A DNA stretch of 64,000 bases from Trifolium pratense (lineage: Eukaryota > Streptophyta > Magnoliopsida > Fabales > Fabaceae). Shown here one piece after another: positions 10,616 through 23,264 of this stretch (the first letter of the stretch is position 1; each line of letters opens with the position of its first letter). The stretch is from positions 40,076,635 through 40,140,634 of the forward strand of contig NC_060063.1 of assembly GCF_020283565.1 (NCBI RefSeq), given 5' to 3'. The notes beneath the pieces are model-generated. The model was not told the DNA's origin. It searched no databases and saw nothing but the letters and a program-made list of their open reading frames with translations. The translations under genes were made by a program, and so were the position numbers.

Positions 10616-11466
10616 ATTACTTTAATTTTTTTTTTACTTTCTTAACCTGTTCCAAAAAAAACTAAACAACAGAAAAATTGTCAAGAGTTACTTTGGTCTA
10701 TTCTCAAGAGTTACTTACTCCAATTTCATCCAACAACAGAACCAATTCCAAACAAGCTAAACCATAACTAAATTTAAAACTAATCAAATTGTGTTATCAA
10801 AAGATCACTTCATCAAACTAAAATGTATTGTTAACAAAAATTGACAATATAACAAGTGTCAAAATAAATAAATTAGAAACTAGCAATTTGCACAAAAGAG
10901 TAGCCACAAGTCTAAGCTTAATTGGTCATAATAACAAAATGCACTGTTAATAATCTAAGCATAAGATGAAGTCATAATAACAACACAAACTAAATATCAA
11001 TTTTCCTCGTTATCCTCGGATCCATCCTCAGACCCTTCCTCAGATCCATCCTCGGACCCATCCTCGGACACATCCTCATCATAATCTGGATGACGACGTC
11101 GACGACGGGAGGGCTCGTCCTGCATGGAAGGCCAACTCTGCAGTACGCTGTTCTGACTGCTGAGCTTCCTTTTGTCACTTAAGCTCTGCTTGCCTAAGCT
11201 CCTCCCTTGTATTCTGAACCTCATCCTCTGCTGCCTTTGCTCGCTCCTCAAGTGTGGCCAACTGTGTTGCCATCTCATGAGAATAGTGGGATGAAACTTG
11301 GCTGCAACCCATAGATGGAACGGTGTCCGGGGCGAGACTTGAAACACCTGGTCTATAATTATAGGACCTATCTCCTACACCATATAGACATCCTCGATTT
11401 TTTCCCCCAGCAGATTTGGCCCACAGTTTTAAACGAGTCGCGGAGTCGACCATTTGGAAGCCACTT

Positions 11467-12497
11467 TCATCTGCCCCTAAATCCATTAAGGTTTTGATGA
11501 TAACAAAGTATTAAATGTACAATTGGAGATACTAAAGATTTATTTTAAGTGTGCAGAACTAACATACAGGCAAGTTCAGAAGCAAGACCAGAAGTTGATT
11601 CTCAGAGACTCAGAGGATATAATCTTCAGAAGATATGTGTATCAGAGGATGAAAACCTCAGGACTTGTTAACCCTGAAGTCAATCAAACTCTGATGTTTA
11701 TCTTGGATTGTGTGAAGATTCGAAATTGAAGGCCAACTCTTTTACCAATGAAGAAAAGGACCTTTCAACCTTGATCAGAACAGCTTCTTACATTTTGCCT
11801 GTCCATGTGGGAGAACGTGACTTGTCTGGCTCCTTAGCTTAATAAGGAAAGTCCTCTCTGCACAAGGTCAAAGTTACTTAAACTCTTACTCAGTTTTAGT
11901 AACATCCAAACTGCATCAAGACAGATGCAAGAAGACAAAGCTTATCTTCATCAACGGTCATGTGCAACGACTCTTTTTCTCAGTAATATATATACTAGAA
12001 GAAGCGGATTGCAATATACAACACACGCACGAACAATCTTTCAATCTTTAATACAAGCTCTCAACCTCTGAACCGAGAATTCCACTCTTAGTCAAAATAC
12101 CTTGAAGTCTTTTGTGTACTCATTGTATTTAATCTTTAAGGTTCTTTAAGAGTATTGTATTACACTCACAAACTTTATTTACTTTCTTAAGTTTGAGAAG
12201 TCTCTTGTTGTGTGCTTGAGCATTGTGGTGAAGTCTCTTGCTAAGTGTTTGAGCAATTGTAATCTTGTGTGATTATAGTGAAATCCCTTGGAAGTGCAAG
12301 GGGACTGGACTACTCTCGTTTTGTGAGAGGAACCAGTATAAATTCTCTGTGTGTTGATTCTCTCTATCTCCTTTACTGCTTTGTGTTTCTTCTATTTATC
12401 CGCTGCTAAGAACTTGTGTGATAAGTTGAAAAAGTTTTAACTTACCAAAACACAATTCAACCCCCCCCCCCCCCCCTCTTGTGTTTTCACACTTTCA
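11467..12497 (+). repeat. Sirevirus LTR (solo or truncated) inside the CACTA TNPA-like gene
   Basis: From TTAAGGTTTTGATGATAACA near 11487 onward it matches the LTR at 2930-4013 along its length, including the GAAATCCCTTGGAAGTGCAA block, a C16 run and the TTCA end at 12497. The first 25-40 bp of the LTR are missing or too diverged to place, so the left limit is approximate and no target-site duplication is seen. No internal region is present. It interrupts the TNPA-like coding region. Confidence 0.75.
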
Positions 12498-13411
12498 GAA
12501 ACTACCCTGTTCAAAATTTTAAAAAAACAATGTAAATGCTACACTACTAATATTAAAACCTAAAACAAAAAAAATTAATGAATCAATGCTTTAATTTTTC
12601 TTACATAAGTGTTTTGAGATCTAAGATCAACCCAAGTTGAGTCCTTCTTACGAATGTCAGTTCTTAAAAAGACCTTGTCCACTGTGGGTTCTCTACCCAA
12701 CTCTTCAGCCTTTCATAAAGCATAAAAACAAGTACGTATCACAACAATAATAACAGTCAAGTACGTATCACAACTATCATAACAATACATCAGTTTAATG
12801 GCAGGCAAATCGGTTTTAGAATATGTATAAGTAAAAACATACCATCCGTAAGGTATGCTCGGTGAAAGTTATGGATCCGCCAGTATGGACAGACCCACCT
12901 TTAGCAGAATTACGATTTTTCTTATTTCGCTGTGATATCGCTTTATAGGCTGGCTTCTTCCACTCAATATCAAGCTTTTTCCAAGCATCCTCACCTATCC
13001 AAGATGGGCGTTCACGCTTGTTCCTCGCTTCCATGTACATCTCAGAAAGATGCCTCGAACCTTTGGATTCAAAGATTTTCTTAATCTGATAATCATGCTC
13101 AGGCAGCCAAGCAACATAACTCTACAATATTACATTTTGAAAAAATAAAAATATATTCGTTAATATTGACTATAAATGAACTTGGTTAACGGGAAATATA
13201 ATCTTAATCTTACACCAAATTGTTGATACCATAAGTTCACTATGTTTGATGGAATATCTGACCATTTGGCGTACGCATCTTGATATTTTTCTTGAATTGC
13301 TTTGGTGAGGGCCATGGAGGCCACCCTACAAGGTTCCCACCTACAAACAATTTATAAGCAATGTGTAAAATATATATTAGAAGAATGACAAGTTAAAATA
13401 AATTAGTTCCA

Positions 13412-13530
13412 TTTGGGTTGGTGCATTGGTATTGGCTTGGGACCTGGGAGTGTGCTCCTCTTGAGGTCTGAGGTTCGATTCTCTCTGGTGCCAATTTGAG
13501 TGGGCTAATTTAGCTTCTTCAAAAAAAAAA
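13412..13530 (+). mobile_element. tRNA-derived SINE in an intron of the CACTA gene
   Basis: The 119-bp body has a B box GGTTCGATTC near 13470, an A-box-like TTGGCTTGGG near 13431 and a poly(A) tail at 13521-13530. It is flanked by the perfect 12-bp duplication AATTAGTTCCAT (13400-13411 and 13531-13542). It lies between a donor after the Asp-Gly-Arg-Gly codons (near 13549) and an acceptor near 13345, so it entered an intron of the TNPA-like gene. Confidence 0.85.
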
Positions 13531-14762
13531 AATTAGTTCCATACCCTCGGCCATCTGGATGAATCATTGGCCTCTCATCGCTCGCCTTCTCACGGATAGG
13601 AGAGAATTGTGACCTCTACGTCCTATCGCCACTACCAACAGGTATTGAAGGTGGTAGATTTGCTGAAAGAGAAGTATGTCGAGACGAAACAGAAGTCAAC
13701 GGCTATGATGGAGAATGATTAGTAGTTGGGGCTAGAGATATGTGGTCCTGCCTAGAAGGATGTACTGTGTTATGTAGTACAAAACGCGGTGTAGGCATCA
13801 TCCTTATAACTGGATCAGATTGATGCATTTCAATTCGTCTAGCCTAGTGGAGGCATTTCAACTCGTGGCCTCGCCGACTGTGGGGCTAGTGTAGTGGAAT
13901 TGGCATCCAATTGCAAAGGAGCAACTATTGGTTGTACCTGTATATTTTTTATAAAACAAAATGCTAAATCTCGCGAAAAATATTTCACGAATTTTTCACC
14001 AATCATATACCTACAGCCAGTCAACATCTAGACTATACGCACCAATTATCATTAAATATGCAATTTAACTTGTAACATTACTTACAAAACCCGGTGTCGG
14101 CATCATCCTTAAAACTGGATCAGAATGATGCATTTCATTCGTCTTGCCTAGTGGAGGCATCTGGATCATATTGTAACAACATTACTTACAAGTGATGGTA
14201 AATTGCATAGTATTATCACAAACAAAATACATTGCACTTCCTACCTGTTGAGCTACTTGTGTAACCATATGCGGTAAAATCACGCGACTCTTCTTCAAAT
14301 GATTCTTCTTCAAAGAATTCTTCTTGACCTTGAGCTTTTCTTTTGGAGGCATCTATAGAAAATGATAATCGAAAAAAGGACAGTAGAATTAATCATCTAT
14401 CAATTTGCAAAAAAAAAAAAAAAAGTAACAATTTGAAGCATTGAAAAATAAACAATTCATAAAAAAGACAAAACTAAAACAGTAGAGAGCCCACATTGAA
14501 ACTAAAACAGTAGACAAAACTAAAATAGTAGAGAGACCATAATGAGGACAATACATGAAAAAGAAAGAAGAAAAAAGTAAATGACAAATGCAAGTAAGTT
14601 GTTACTTAACTAATCCATATTTCACATTGAACAATACAAGTTTTCATTATCACATAAAAGAAATAGATGACTACCATTATTACATGAGAGAATCCCTACT
14701 AAATATGGCCCAAAATACAAAAAAAAAGACCGAAATAGAGACCAAACATCATCCTCATTATT

Positions 14763-17274
14763 TTAAGTTGACATTAAATCTGCTTCTTCATCAGTATTTG
14801 TTTCATCATGCAAACCATCCATTTCTTCAATTTCATTTAATTGTTCAACATGTGTCATATCTTCATTTTGATAGGGTATGTTCTCATCAACGTCGTCCAC
14901 CTCTACACGACCCCTAGGCTTTGTTTGTATCACTGCACACCAACCACATTTGTCTCTTCGCATTTCCGGATAAGGTACATAATACACTTGTCTAGCCTTC
15001 TGTGCAATTATGAATGGATCATATAGATCATATTTCCTATTCATCTTGATATCTACAATATCATAATGTGGATGAACTTTTGTTCCTCTATTTTGTCTAG
15101 GATCAAACCATCGACAATAAAACAATGCTATCTTGTGAGGGAATTTGTGATATTGTAGCTCGAAGATATGTTGGATGACTCCGTAAAAATCATCTTCTCC
15201 TCCTCTGGTAAACCCCTTCACATAAACCCCACTGTTAATGGTTTTCTTGCCTTAAGCCCATGCGTCTGTGTGAAATTTGTACCCATTAATAAAATATTTG
15301 TGCCAACTTATGGCCTTTGACTCCGGACCCCAAGCTAATGATATCAAGTTGGGATCGGTCACGCCATTCGCCTCATTGGTAGCCTATACAAATAAGATAT
15401 CCACAATATCTAGGTGAGTTATAATTTATAAGCATCAAATTTTTAATCCAATACTTTGATAATGCACTTACATATGCCCGAAACCATTCTGGGGATTCTC
15501 CATGTATACGAGCTTGGGATGCGGGATCTTCTTCATTAATGGAGTTATAATGCAAAAAAGCACTGACAATAAAGAGAGAATTGTTACAACATATATTTTG
15601 TAAAAATATTCAACGTGTTTACGAACTACTCACTCAATATATGGTTTGACCTCGTTGCAATTGATGAGGATATGCACATGAGCATATCTCTTTTCAACAT
15701 CGCTTAACCAATGTGTTTGAGGCTTCCCACTAGGACGTCCTAGTTGATTGCTAATTGAGAGTGTTGTCGTGACAACATCGTTCAATCTAGCAGCTTCATT
15801 ACGTTGACTTCTATCATACAAGGAGGCTGTTTTAAAATAGTGGGAGCAAAAATCTGTTGTCTCTCGTTGTAAGTATGACATACATATTTTCCACTCTAGC
15901 CTTGTTTTTCACCGTGTGCTTATAATCACCCATCATTCTAGGAAAACAATGAGATAGAGCAGTGGTTTAATAGGCATGGAAATATTTGGGGGGGGGGGGA
16001 ATTAGTCATTAATGGTGTATACAAAATACCTTTCAAATGGATACATCCATCGATATTGAATTGGACCACCAAGCTTTGCCTCATATGGGAGGTGAACTGG
16101 GAGATGCTCCATTGAATTAAAGAATACTGGTGGGAAGATTCTTTCAAGTTTGCATATGATGAATGGAATGTTTTCACCCAATTTAATCAATTCATCCTCC
16201 CTTAAGGTATTGCTGCACAAACCTTTAAAGAATTGACTTAATTCTGTTAGTGGTTTCCACACAAAGTCAGGCAATGAACTAAATGCAAATGGTAGTAAAC
16301 ACTCCATAAACACGTGACAATCATGGTTTTTCATCCCAAGCATCTTAAGCTCCTTAATCCATTCACATACTTTTTTTGCCTCATTCGAAGAAAAACAATA
16401 ATTTGCCTTAGGTTTTGTGGTCTTTCCATTGTCATGTTCAATCAACTCCAAGTCACTATGCTGACAAATGATGGCTAAGTCCCTTCTAGCTTTATCATTG
16501 TCCTTTGTCTTTTTCTTAACTTTCATGACAGTGTTAAACACATTATCAAATAATTTTTTCTCAATGTGCATCACATCTAAATTGTGCCTTAATAAATTAT
16601 CTTTCCAATATGGAAGATCCCAAAATATACTTCGTTTTATCCAATTATGACGATCTCCATATCCAGGCAACTTAGAAACTGGACCATTTACCACCCGTGG
16701 AAAATTGTGAACCCAACAAAATATTTCTTCCCCTGTCAATATAGGAGGCGGGTCATCCTTCACAACCTTATCTTTAGTGAACCCATTTTTACTTTTTCGA
16801 AAGGCTTGGTTATGCGGTAAGAAACGATGATGAGAATCAAACCATGAGTTTTTGCCACCGTTCTTCAAGGTAAAAGCCTTATTGCCATCCATACACACCG
16901 GACATGCTAACTTACCTTGAGTACTCCATCTAGATAACATGCTATAAGCGGGAAAATCATTGACTGTCCACATTAAGGTTGCCCTCATTACAAAGTTTTG
17001 TTTCTTGGACATATCATAAGTCAAAGCTCCTTAACTCCACAATTGTTTAAGCTCATCTATCAAAGGTTGCAAGTATACATCAATGTTTGCTTTTGGGTTA
17101 GATGGTCCGGGTATGATACAAGTCAAAAACATAAATGGTTTACTCATGCACATTTCAGGGGGTAGATTATATGGGGTGACAACAACAGGCCAACAAGAAT
17201 ATGGAGATGACGATGCTTGAATGTAAGGTGTGAAGCCATCCGAACATAATCCAAGCCTTACATTTCTTGGTTCA
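14763..17274 (-). pseudogene. TNP2 transposase of the inner CACTA element, C-terminal part (Transposase_21, DUF4218, DUF4216)
   Basis: Read leftward from the Tekay insertion, codons for Glu-Pro-Arg-Asn-Val-Arg-Leu-Gly-Leu open the Transposase_21 domain (17274-16000). It includes Cys-Pro-Val-Cys near 16900 and the segment His-Asn-Leu-Asp-Val-Met-His-Ile-Glu-Lys near 16570, a family hallmark. DUF4218 follows (about 16320-16030, with Pro-Val-His-Leu-Pro-Tyr). Linker exons lie at 15881-15630 and 15555-15373, and DUF4216 at 15221-14763 with an acidic tail. An in-frame TAA at 17031-17033, in a stretch where the family reads through, breaks the protein. TNP2 is the catalytic transposase of CACTA elements. 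The stretch 14353-14762 between this and the TNPA-like gene holds no gene. Confidence 0.8.
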
Positions 17275-19453
17275 TGTAACACCCTAACCCATACTACCCT
17301 TAAAAACGTAATTTTAAAAACTTTTCAACAAGTGTAAAGGCAGAGTGCCACGCGGTAATTAAAACACAAGCATACACACACAGAGCGTCATGAAGTTTAA
17401 CATGAAAAGCAACAGCGGATTCAATCACACCAAGCATGCATATATATACATATACATATATACATAAGCCATATTCATCCCTAAGGATGTCACTTATACA
17501 AGAACTAGCATATCAAAAGGTAACACCGATATACGATGAAATCCAAGCGTAACCCCGACTCGATGTTACATTACCAGAGCATTTACTATTTACAAACTCT
17601 AACCAAAAGCTAGTACTAAGAGGAGTAATCTATGCTAAGTCTCCTCACCAAAAGGTAACTTCAACACCCAGCTAACACCGCAGTCTAAACGTCAGCACAG
17701 TCCTCAGCCTGAATATCTGAACCCCCAAAGGTCCAGCAGATAACACAAAGCAGAGAGTTAGAAAACATAATCGCATATCATACGAGTATAAGAAAGGTCT
17801 TACACTTTCGAACTACATCATGCATATTCTAACTCACGCCAAAACATCTCACTAAACAATTATCAATTAATAAAGTTCAACACAATTCAACCAGATAATG
17901 TCACATACCATTTATCAAATATATGCGCATTTACCCTAAGGTATCTAATGCCAATTAATTCACTGTCATGCCATCCCTAGACATAACTAAATGCATGTGG
18001 TACCAAGATGTCTCACCAACGGTGGACCAAGAACAGTTTTATATCATGCTGGATATGTCGGAACTTACCGAACCATCTTATCTCCCTTGGATAAGCCAAC
18101 ACAGTTTTATATCCTGTTGGATAGCAACTCCGGACTCATGGATTCATCTAATCCGATCCTCGGCTTCATTATGGACACATAATCCATTTTCGTTATTGGA
18201 ACCCAAGTTTCCAATGTTCACATACAATCATGAATGCATGTATGTATACACATATCAACCATATGATATTCTCTAGCTCGAAGCTACACTTTTATGAATG
18301 CGGGAACACAATCCTAACACATTCACTTAACATTACAAATTAATGCCAAAACATAAACATAGTCACTTGAACTACAAGTCATTGCATACGCGTGCGAATC
18401 ATATAACGATTAACAATAAGCATTAACAGCATCAACAATCATGTAAGGATACCCTTAAACCATGTTACAAGTGCCTAAATACACTTACAACCATTAACAA
18501 AAGTTGCAGGTTCAGTACTGTTCGCTAAGCGAATCCGTAGCGAACAGGTAGCGAACTTATTCGCTAAGCGAAGCTCAGTTCGCTGTAGCGAACTACATCA
18601 GAGGATTACAGGTACATGGCGAACAGGTAGCTAGCTTGTGGCGAACAAGTTCGCTGTAGCGAACTCCTGTTCGCTCAGCGAACTACACCAGAAAGAAAAT
18701 CTGTTCTTGAGCTTTCTAAGGCGGTTTAACATTGAATCAACTCAAAAATTCATCCAAACATGTTATAAATTCTTATAAACAATCATTCCAAACATATATG
18801 GTATCAAGGAACATTAATCATCCCTTCCAAACATCCAAATACCTCAAATAATCAAAATCATGCCAATTTTCTTGGGTTTTAAGTAACTTTCATAAACTTT
18901 TTCAACATGATCCAAACACATACATATTTATCATGGAATCAAGCTAGTGATTAACACATACAAAGTGATGATGAAGAACATCACACTCACATACAAAAGC
19001 TTAATCAAAAGTCTAAAAGAAATTGAGTGGGAGAGTTCGGGAATGGAGACATAGACAATCTCCCCTCTCCTTGCCACTCAAGAATCATGAATTCTAATCT
19101 CTTACCTTAAGTTTGGCGATGATCCAAGCCTTCTCTTGCTCAAGCTTTCTCTCTTGATCAAACCCTAGCCCTTGCTCTATGGTTTTGCTCTTGCTTCTAA
19201 GACAAATGTCATGAAATGAGCTAAGTCTCATGACAAGGTTCTTTAAATACCTCTCCCTAAAAGTCATGAACCAAGCCCAAGTGGCTTAGGCCCAATGCCT
19301 CTCACGCCCCTTAAGCCCAAAACCAAGGTTCTCGCGCCTAATGACTTACGTTCGGCTAAATAATTATTCGCCGCTCACTAAAATAATAAAAGCCAATTAA
19401 TAAATAAAATAACATTTAATAAAATATACGAATACAAAAAATGGGTCGTTACA
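17275..19453 (-). repeat. 3' LTR of the Tekay-like element
   Basis: The LTR starts TGTAAC and ends GTTACA on the plus strand and is 2179 bp long. Read on the minus strand, TATTTAAAG near 19245 is a candidate TATA box. A cluster of TTCGCT/AGCGAA palindromes lies at 18531-18690. Plus-strand open frames near 17968-18276 are chance frames inside the LTR; no gene. Confidence 0.9.
18531..18690. repeat. Cluster of TTCGCT...AGCGAA palindromes in the Tekay LTR
   Basis: At least five palindromes of the type GTTCGCT-(A/GT/C)-AGCGAAC lie within 160 bp, with single AGCGAAC half-sites between them. The second LTR has the same cluster at 44427-44590. The palindromes could be protein-binding sites or RNA hairpins; function is unknown. 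Confidence 0.75.
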
Positions 19454-22400
19454 ATCCTACCCCCCTTAAAAGAATTCCGCCCTCGAAATTACCTAGAAAC
19501 AGATCGGGATAAGAATCTCTCATCTTGCTTTCCAACTCCCACGTTGCATTCTCACCAGCCGGTCCTCCCCACACGACTTTCACGGATGCAATCTCTTTGT
19601 TCCTCAACCTCTTCACTTCTCTTCCTTCGATTCTCAAAGGCACAGTCTCGACGGTCAAGTCATCCCTCACTTGAACATCGTCCGATTCAATCACGTGTGT
19701 CGGATCAGACACATACTTGCGCAACTGTGATACATGAAAAACATCGTGCAAATTCGCCAATGATGGCGGTAATGCAATCCTATACGCAACTTTCCCAACT
19801 CGCTTCAAAATCTCAAACGGTCCAATAAACCTCGATGTTAACTTTCGCGACTTCAACGCACGTCCTACTCCAGTAGTCGATGTAACTCGTAGGAATACAT
19901 GATCCCCCTCTTGGAATTCAATGTCCTTCCTCCTCTTATCATGATAACTCTTCTGTCGACTCTGAGACGCTTTCATCTTCTCACGAATCATCCGAATCTT
20001 CTCTGTTGTTTCTTGTACAATTTCTGGTCCAAGAATTGCACCTTCTCCAGTTTCATACCAACACAGAGGTGTCCTACACCTTCTCCCATACAACGCCTCA
20101 AACGGTGCCATTCCGATACTAGAATGGTAACTGTTGTTGTATGTAAACTCTACCAACGGCAAACAAGAATCCCAATTCACGTTTTGCTCCAAAACACACG
20201 CTCTCAACAAATCCTCTAAGGATTGTATCGTCCTCTCCGACTGACCATCTGTCTGAGGATGATACGCTGAACTCAACCTCAACTTCGTTCCTAAAGCTTC
20301 TTGCAAGCTTTCCCAAAATCTGGAAGTAAATCTCGGATCTCTATCCGAAATAATACTTGTTGGAATACCATGTAGCTTCACAATCTGCTCCACATAAATC
20401 TCAGCCAACTTAGGCACCAAAGTACCTTTCCTGATAGCAATGAAGTGAGCACACTTCGTCAGACGATCTACCACTACCCAAATCACCTCGTGACCTTTCT
20501 TGGTCTTCGGTAAACCTCCCACAAAATCCATTGCAATGCTATCCCATTTCCATTCTGGTATAAACATTGGTTGCAACAAACCAAACGGCTTCTGATGTTT
20601 GATCTTCGATTTCTGACAAGTTAAGCAGGAATAAACAAATTCAGAAATTTGCCTCTTCATTCCCGGCCACCAAAATAACCTCCTCAAATCCTGATACATC
20701 TTGGTCACTCCAGGATGAATACTCAAACCACTTCTGTGACCTTCTTCCATGATCATTCTTTTCAATTCGGGTACATCAGGTACACAAACTCTTCCGTGAA
20801 ATCTCATGACTCCACTTTCGTCAATCTTGATATTGGTCTCCTTGCCTTCATTGATGAGTACCATCTTCTCCATCAATCTCTTATCCGATTTCTGATGTTC
20901 TTTAATATCTTCTAGGAAAGGATTCGTCAATTTCAACATTCCAAGCTTCACACTTGAAGAAGTAACCTCACACACAAGACTCAAGTCTCGGAATTCTTCA
21001 ATCAACTCTAACTCTCTCACCATCAATGATGACATATGCAAAGTTTTCCTACTTAATGCATCGGCCACTACATTGGCTTTTCCGGGGTGATAACTCAATT
21101 CAAAATCGTAGTCCTTTAAGAATTCGAGCCATCTTCGTTGCCTCATATTCAACTCCTTCTGGTCGAATAAGTATTTCAAACTCTTGTGATCACTAAACAC
21201 TTCAAACCTCGATCCATACAAGTAGTGTCTCCACACTTTCAAAGCAAACACCACTGCGGCTAACTCCAAATCATGCGTTGGATAGTTCCTCTCATGAACC
21301 TTCAGTTGTCTTGAAACATATGCTACCACATTACCCCCTTGCATAAGCACTCCACCAAGTCCTAACTTCGAAGCATCGCAATATACGACGAACGACTCTT
21401 TGGCATCAGGTAAAATCAACACGGGTGCAGTAGTCAATCTTCTCTTGAGCTCTTGGAAACTCTTCTCACAAATACCATCCCAAACAAACGCTTGATCTTT
21501 CCTCGTCAACTTGGTTAACGGTAAAGCCAACTTCGAAAAACCTTCGATGAATCTTCTATAATAACCGGCTAAACCAAGGAAACTTCTAATCTCTGTAACA
21601 GATTCCGGCGTTCCCCACTGTGACACAGTGTCAACCTTCACAGGATCTACCGCGATTCCTCCACTTGAAATTATATGCCCTAGGAAACTTACTTCCTTCA
21701 TCCAAAATTCACACTTTGACAACTTGGCATACAACTTCTTCTCCTTCAAGACTTGCAAAACAATCCTCAAGTGCTCTTCGTGCTCTTCCTCGGATTTCGA
21801 GTAAATCAAAATGTCGTCGATGAACACTACCACGAATCTATCCAAAAATGAATGGAAAATTCGGTTCATATACTCCATGAAAACTCCAGGTGCATTGGTC
21901 ACACCAAACGGCATAACTGAATACTCGTAGTGCCCATACCTCGTCCTAAATGCAGTCTTAGGTATGTCTTCCGTCTTCACTCTAATCTGATGGTATCCAG
22001 ATCTCAAATCGATCTTACTAAACACACAAGCTCCAACTAGTTGATCCATCAAATCATCTATCCTCGGAAGTGGATATTTATTCTTGATCGTCACTTTGTT
22101 CAACTGACGATAGTCTATACATAATCTCATGCTTCCGTCTTTCTTCTTCACAAGTAGTACCGGCGCTCCCCATGGCGAAACACTCGGTCGAACAAACCTC
22201 TTCTCAAGCAGCTCTTCAAGTTGCTTCTTCAACTCATTCAACTCTGACGCTGACATTCGATACGGCGCCATCGATATCGGACTAGTTCCAGGTACTAGGT
22301 CGATAGAAAACTCTACCTCTCGCTTCGGAGGCACGTCAGATATATCATCCGGAAACACATCTGGGAATTCACAAACGATCGGTAACTCTTCTATCTTAAC

Positions 22401-23264
22401 CCCTCCTTCGAGTTTCAATGATGCAAACATCATGAACATCTCGGCATGTTCTTTCAACGCTTCCGATACTTCCTTCCCGCTCATCAAATGCAAGTTCTCT
22501 TCCGGCTTCAGAAAAACAACGGCCTTCTCACGACAGTTGATATGAATTCGGTTGAAGATTAACCAATTCATACCAAAAATTACATCCATGCCACTAAGTG
22601 GAATACACACTAAATCCATACCAAAGTGCCTATCAAAAATGGTTACGGGGCAATTACGACATACTTGTCGGGTAATCACTGAACCATTAGCAGGAGTTTC
22701 TATTTCCATCCTACCCGTCATATCCGTTAAAGGAATACTAAGACGCTTCGCACAATCCAAAGAAATAAAAGAATGCGTCGCTCCCGTATCTATAATCGCA
22801 ATTAAAGGAGTGTCATAGATGAAACACGTACCTCTAATGAGATTGTCCTCAAGGCTAGCATCCTCTCCACTCAAAGCAAACACCTTGCCCATCACCTTCT
22901 TGGGCTTCTTACAAGTCGGACTCTTGTGGCCTTCCTCACCACAGTTGAAACACACCACTTTTGTCCTACACACTTCGGTCTTGTGGCCCAGTTTTCCACA
23001 ATTCTTACACCTATCTCCTTTCTTCGGGCAATCATATGACATATGACCCCTTTCTCCACAGTTGTAACAATTCCCATTCACCGGCTTCTTACCACCACTT
23101 GTATTTCCTTTACCGCGGTTGTCATAAGGTTTCCCGCGCTCTTGTCCTTTCCCTTTTCGGTCATTCACAGCTTTGTAGTAATTCACCTTTGCCCTACCAT
23201 CTTCATCACAGATCCTACTCTTGTTCACAAGGGTCGCAAAATCCCTTATCTGTGAAAATCCAAT
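19449..23264 (-). CDS. Tekay-like Gag C-terminus and Pol with chromodomain
   Basis: The frame is open from the Athila insertion at 23264 leftward to a stop that falls at the LTR edge (19449). It holds about 1270 codons; the true start is in the gag part at 43.0 kb. Visible order, counted from a Val codon at 23228: three CCHC knuckles (residues 54-112), retropepsin Asp-Thr-Gly-Ala (about 147), reverse transcriptase with Phe-Ile-Asp-Asp (about 473), RNase H Tyr-Cys-Asp-Ala-Ser (about 614), integrase with HHCC and the D,D,E residues (about 900, 962, 1000), and a C-terminal chromodomain ending in Trp-Glu-Leu. The three-knuckle Gag and the C-terminal chromodomain indicate a Tekay/Del chromovirus. 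No internal stops: apart from the missing upstream gag, pol looks intact. The reading frame runs through the polypurine tract. Confidence 0.92.
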   Translation of the reverse strand: MGFSQIRDFATLVNKSRICDEDGRAKVNYYKAVNDRKGKGQERGKPYDNRGKGNTSGGKKPVNGNCYNCGERGHMSYDCPKKGDRCKNCGKLGHKTEVCRTKVVCFNCGEEGHKSPTCKKPKKVMGKVFALSGEDASLEDNLIRGTCFIYDTPLIAIIDTGATHSFISLDCAKRLSIPLTDMTGRMEIETPANGSVITRQVCRNCPVTIFDRHFGMDLVCIPLSGMDVIFGMNWLIFNRIHINCREKAVVFLKPEENLHLMSGKEVSEALKEHAEMFMMFASLKLEGGVKIEELPIVCEFPDVFPDDISDVPPKREVEFSIDLVPGTSPISMAPYRMSASELNELKKQLEELLEKRFVRPSVSPWGAPVLLVKKKDGSMRLCIDYRQLNKVTIKNKYPLPRIDDLMDQLVGACVFSKIDLRSGYHQIRVKTEDIPKTAFRTRYGHYEYSVMPFGVTNAPGVFMEYMNRIFHSFLDRFVVVFIDDILIYSKSEEEHEEHLRIVLQVLKEKKLYAKLSKCEFWMKEVSFLGHIISSGGIAVDPVKVDTVSQWGTPESVTEIRSFLGLAGYYRRFIEGFSKLALPLTKLTRKDQAFVWDGICEKSFQELKRRLTTAPVLILPDAKESFVVYCDASKLGLGGVLMQGGNVVAYVSRQLKVHERNYPTHDLELAAVVFALKVWRHYLYGSRFEVFSDHKSLKYLFDQKELNMRQRRWLEFLKDYDFELSYHPGKANVVADALSRKTLHMSSLMVRELELIEEFRDLSLVCEVTSSSVKLGMLKLTNPFLEDIKEHQKSDKRLMEKMVLINEGKETNIKIDESGVMRFHGRVCVPDVPELKRMIMEEGHRSGLSIHPGVTKMYQDLRRLFWWPGMKRQISEFVYSCLTCQKSKIKHQKPFGLLQPMFIPEWKWDSIAMDFVGGLPKTKKGHEVIWVVVDRLTKCAHFIAIRKGTLVPKLAEIYVEQIVKLHGIPTSIISDRDPRFTSRFWESLQEALGTKLRLSSAYHPQTDGQSERTIQSLEDLLRACVLEQNVNWDSCLPLVEFTYNNSYHSSIGMAPFEALYGRRCRTPLCWYETGEGAILGPEIVQETTEKIRMIREKMKASQSRQKSYHDKRRKDIEFQEGDHVFLRVTSTTGVGRALKSRKLTSRFIGPFEILKRVGKVAYRIALPPSLANLHDVFHVSQLRKYVSDPTHVIESDDVQVRDDLTVETVPLRIEGREVKRLRNKEIASVKVVWGGPAGENATWELESKMRDSYPDLFLGNFEGGILLRGVGL

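Larger units (their letters stand above)
10990..14352 (-). pseudogene. TNPA-like (Transposase_24, Ptta/En/Spm family) gene of the inner CACTA element
   Basis: The gene reads leftward. A first exon (14352-14245) starts ATG-CCT-CCA and encodes a Lys-rich N-terminus, ending at a GTAGG donor. A middle Ser/Pro-rich part follows (14165-13560) with stops. The Transposase_24 region comes next: an exon after the acceptor near 13345 (Trp-Glu-Pro-Cys-Arg-Val-Ala-Ser), a Val-Ala-Trp-Leu-Pro-Glu-His segment near 13100, and 13040-12840 with Arg-Pro-Ser-Trp-Ile-Gly and Gly-Gly-Ser-Val-His. The C-terminal part (11486-10997) has an Ala/Glu-rich coiled coil and a Glu/Asp-rich tail. Proteins of this family bind the subterminal repeats. 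An LTR at 11467-12497 splits the C-terminal part, and a SINE sits in an intron. Exon limits are approximate. Confidence 0.65.

Noticed and set aside
12460..12477. C16 run, also C10 near 3981
   Set aside because: A length-variable homopolymer within the Sirevirus LTR, not a separate feature.
17968..18276. 102-codon plus-strand frame, repeated at 43874-44182
   Set aside because: Both copies are in the Tekay LTRs; they are identical only because the LTRs are, and no domain is recognisable.
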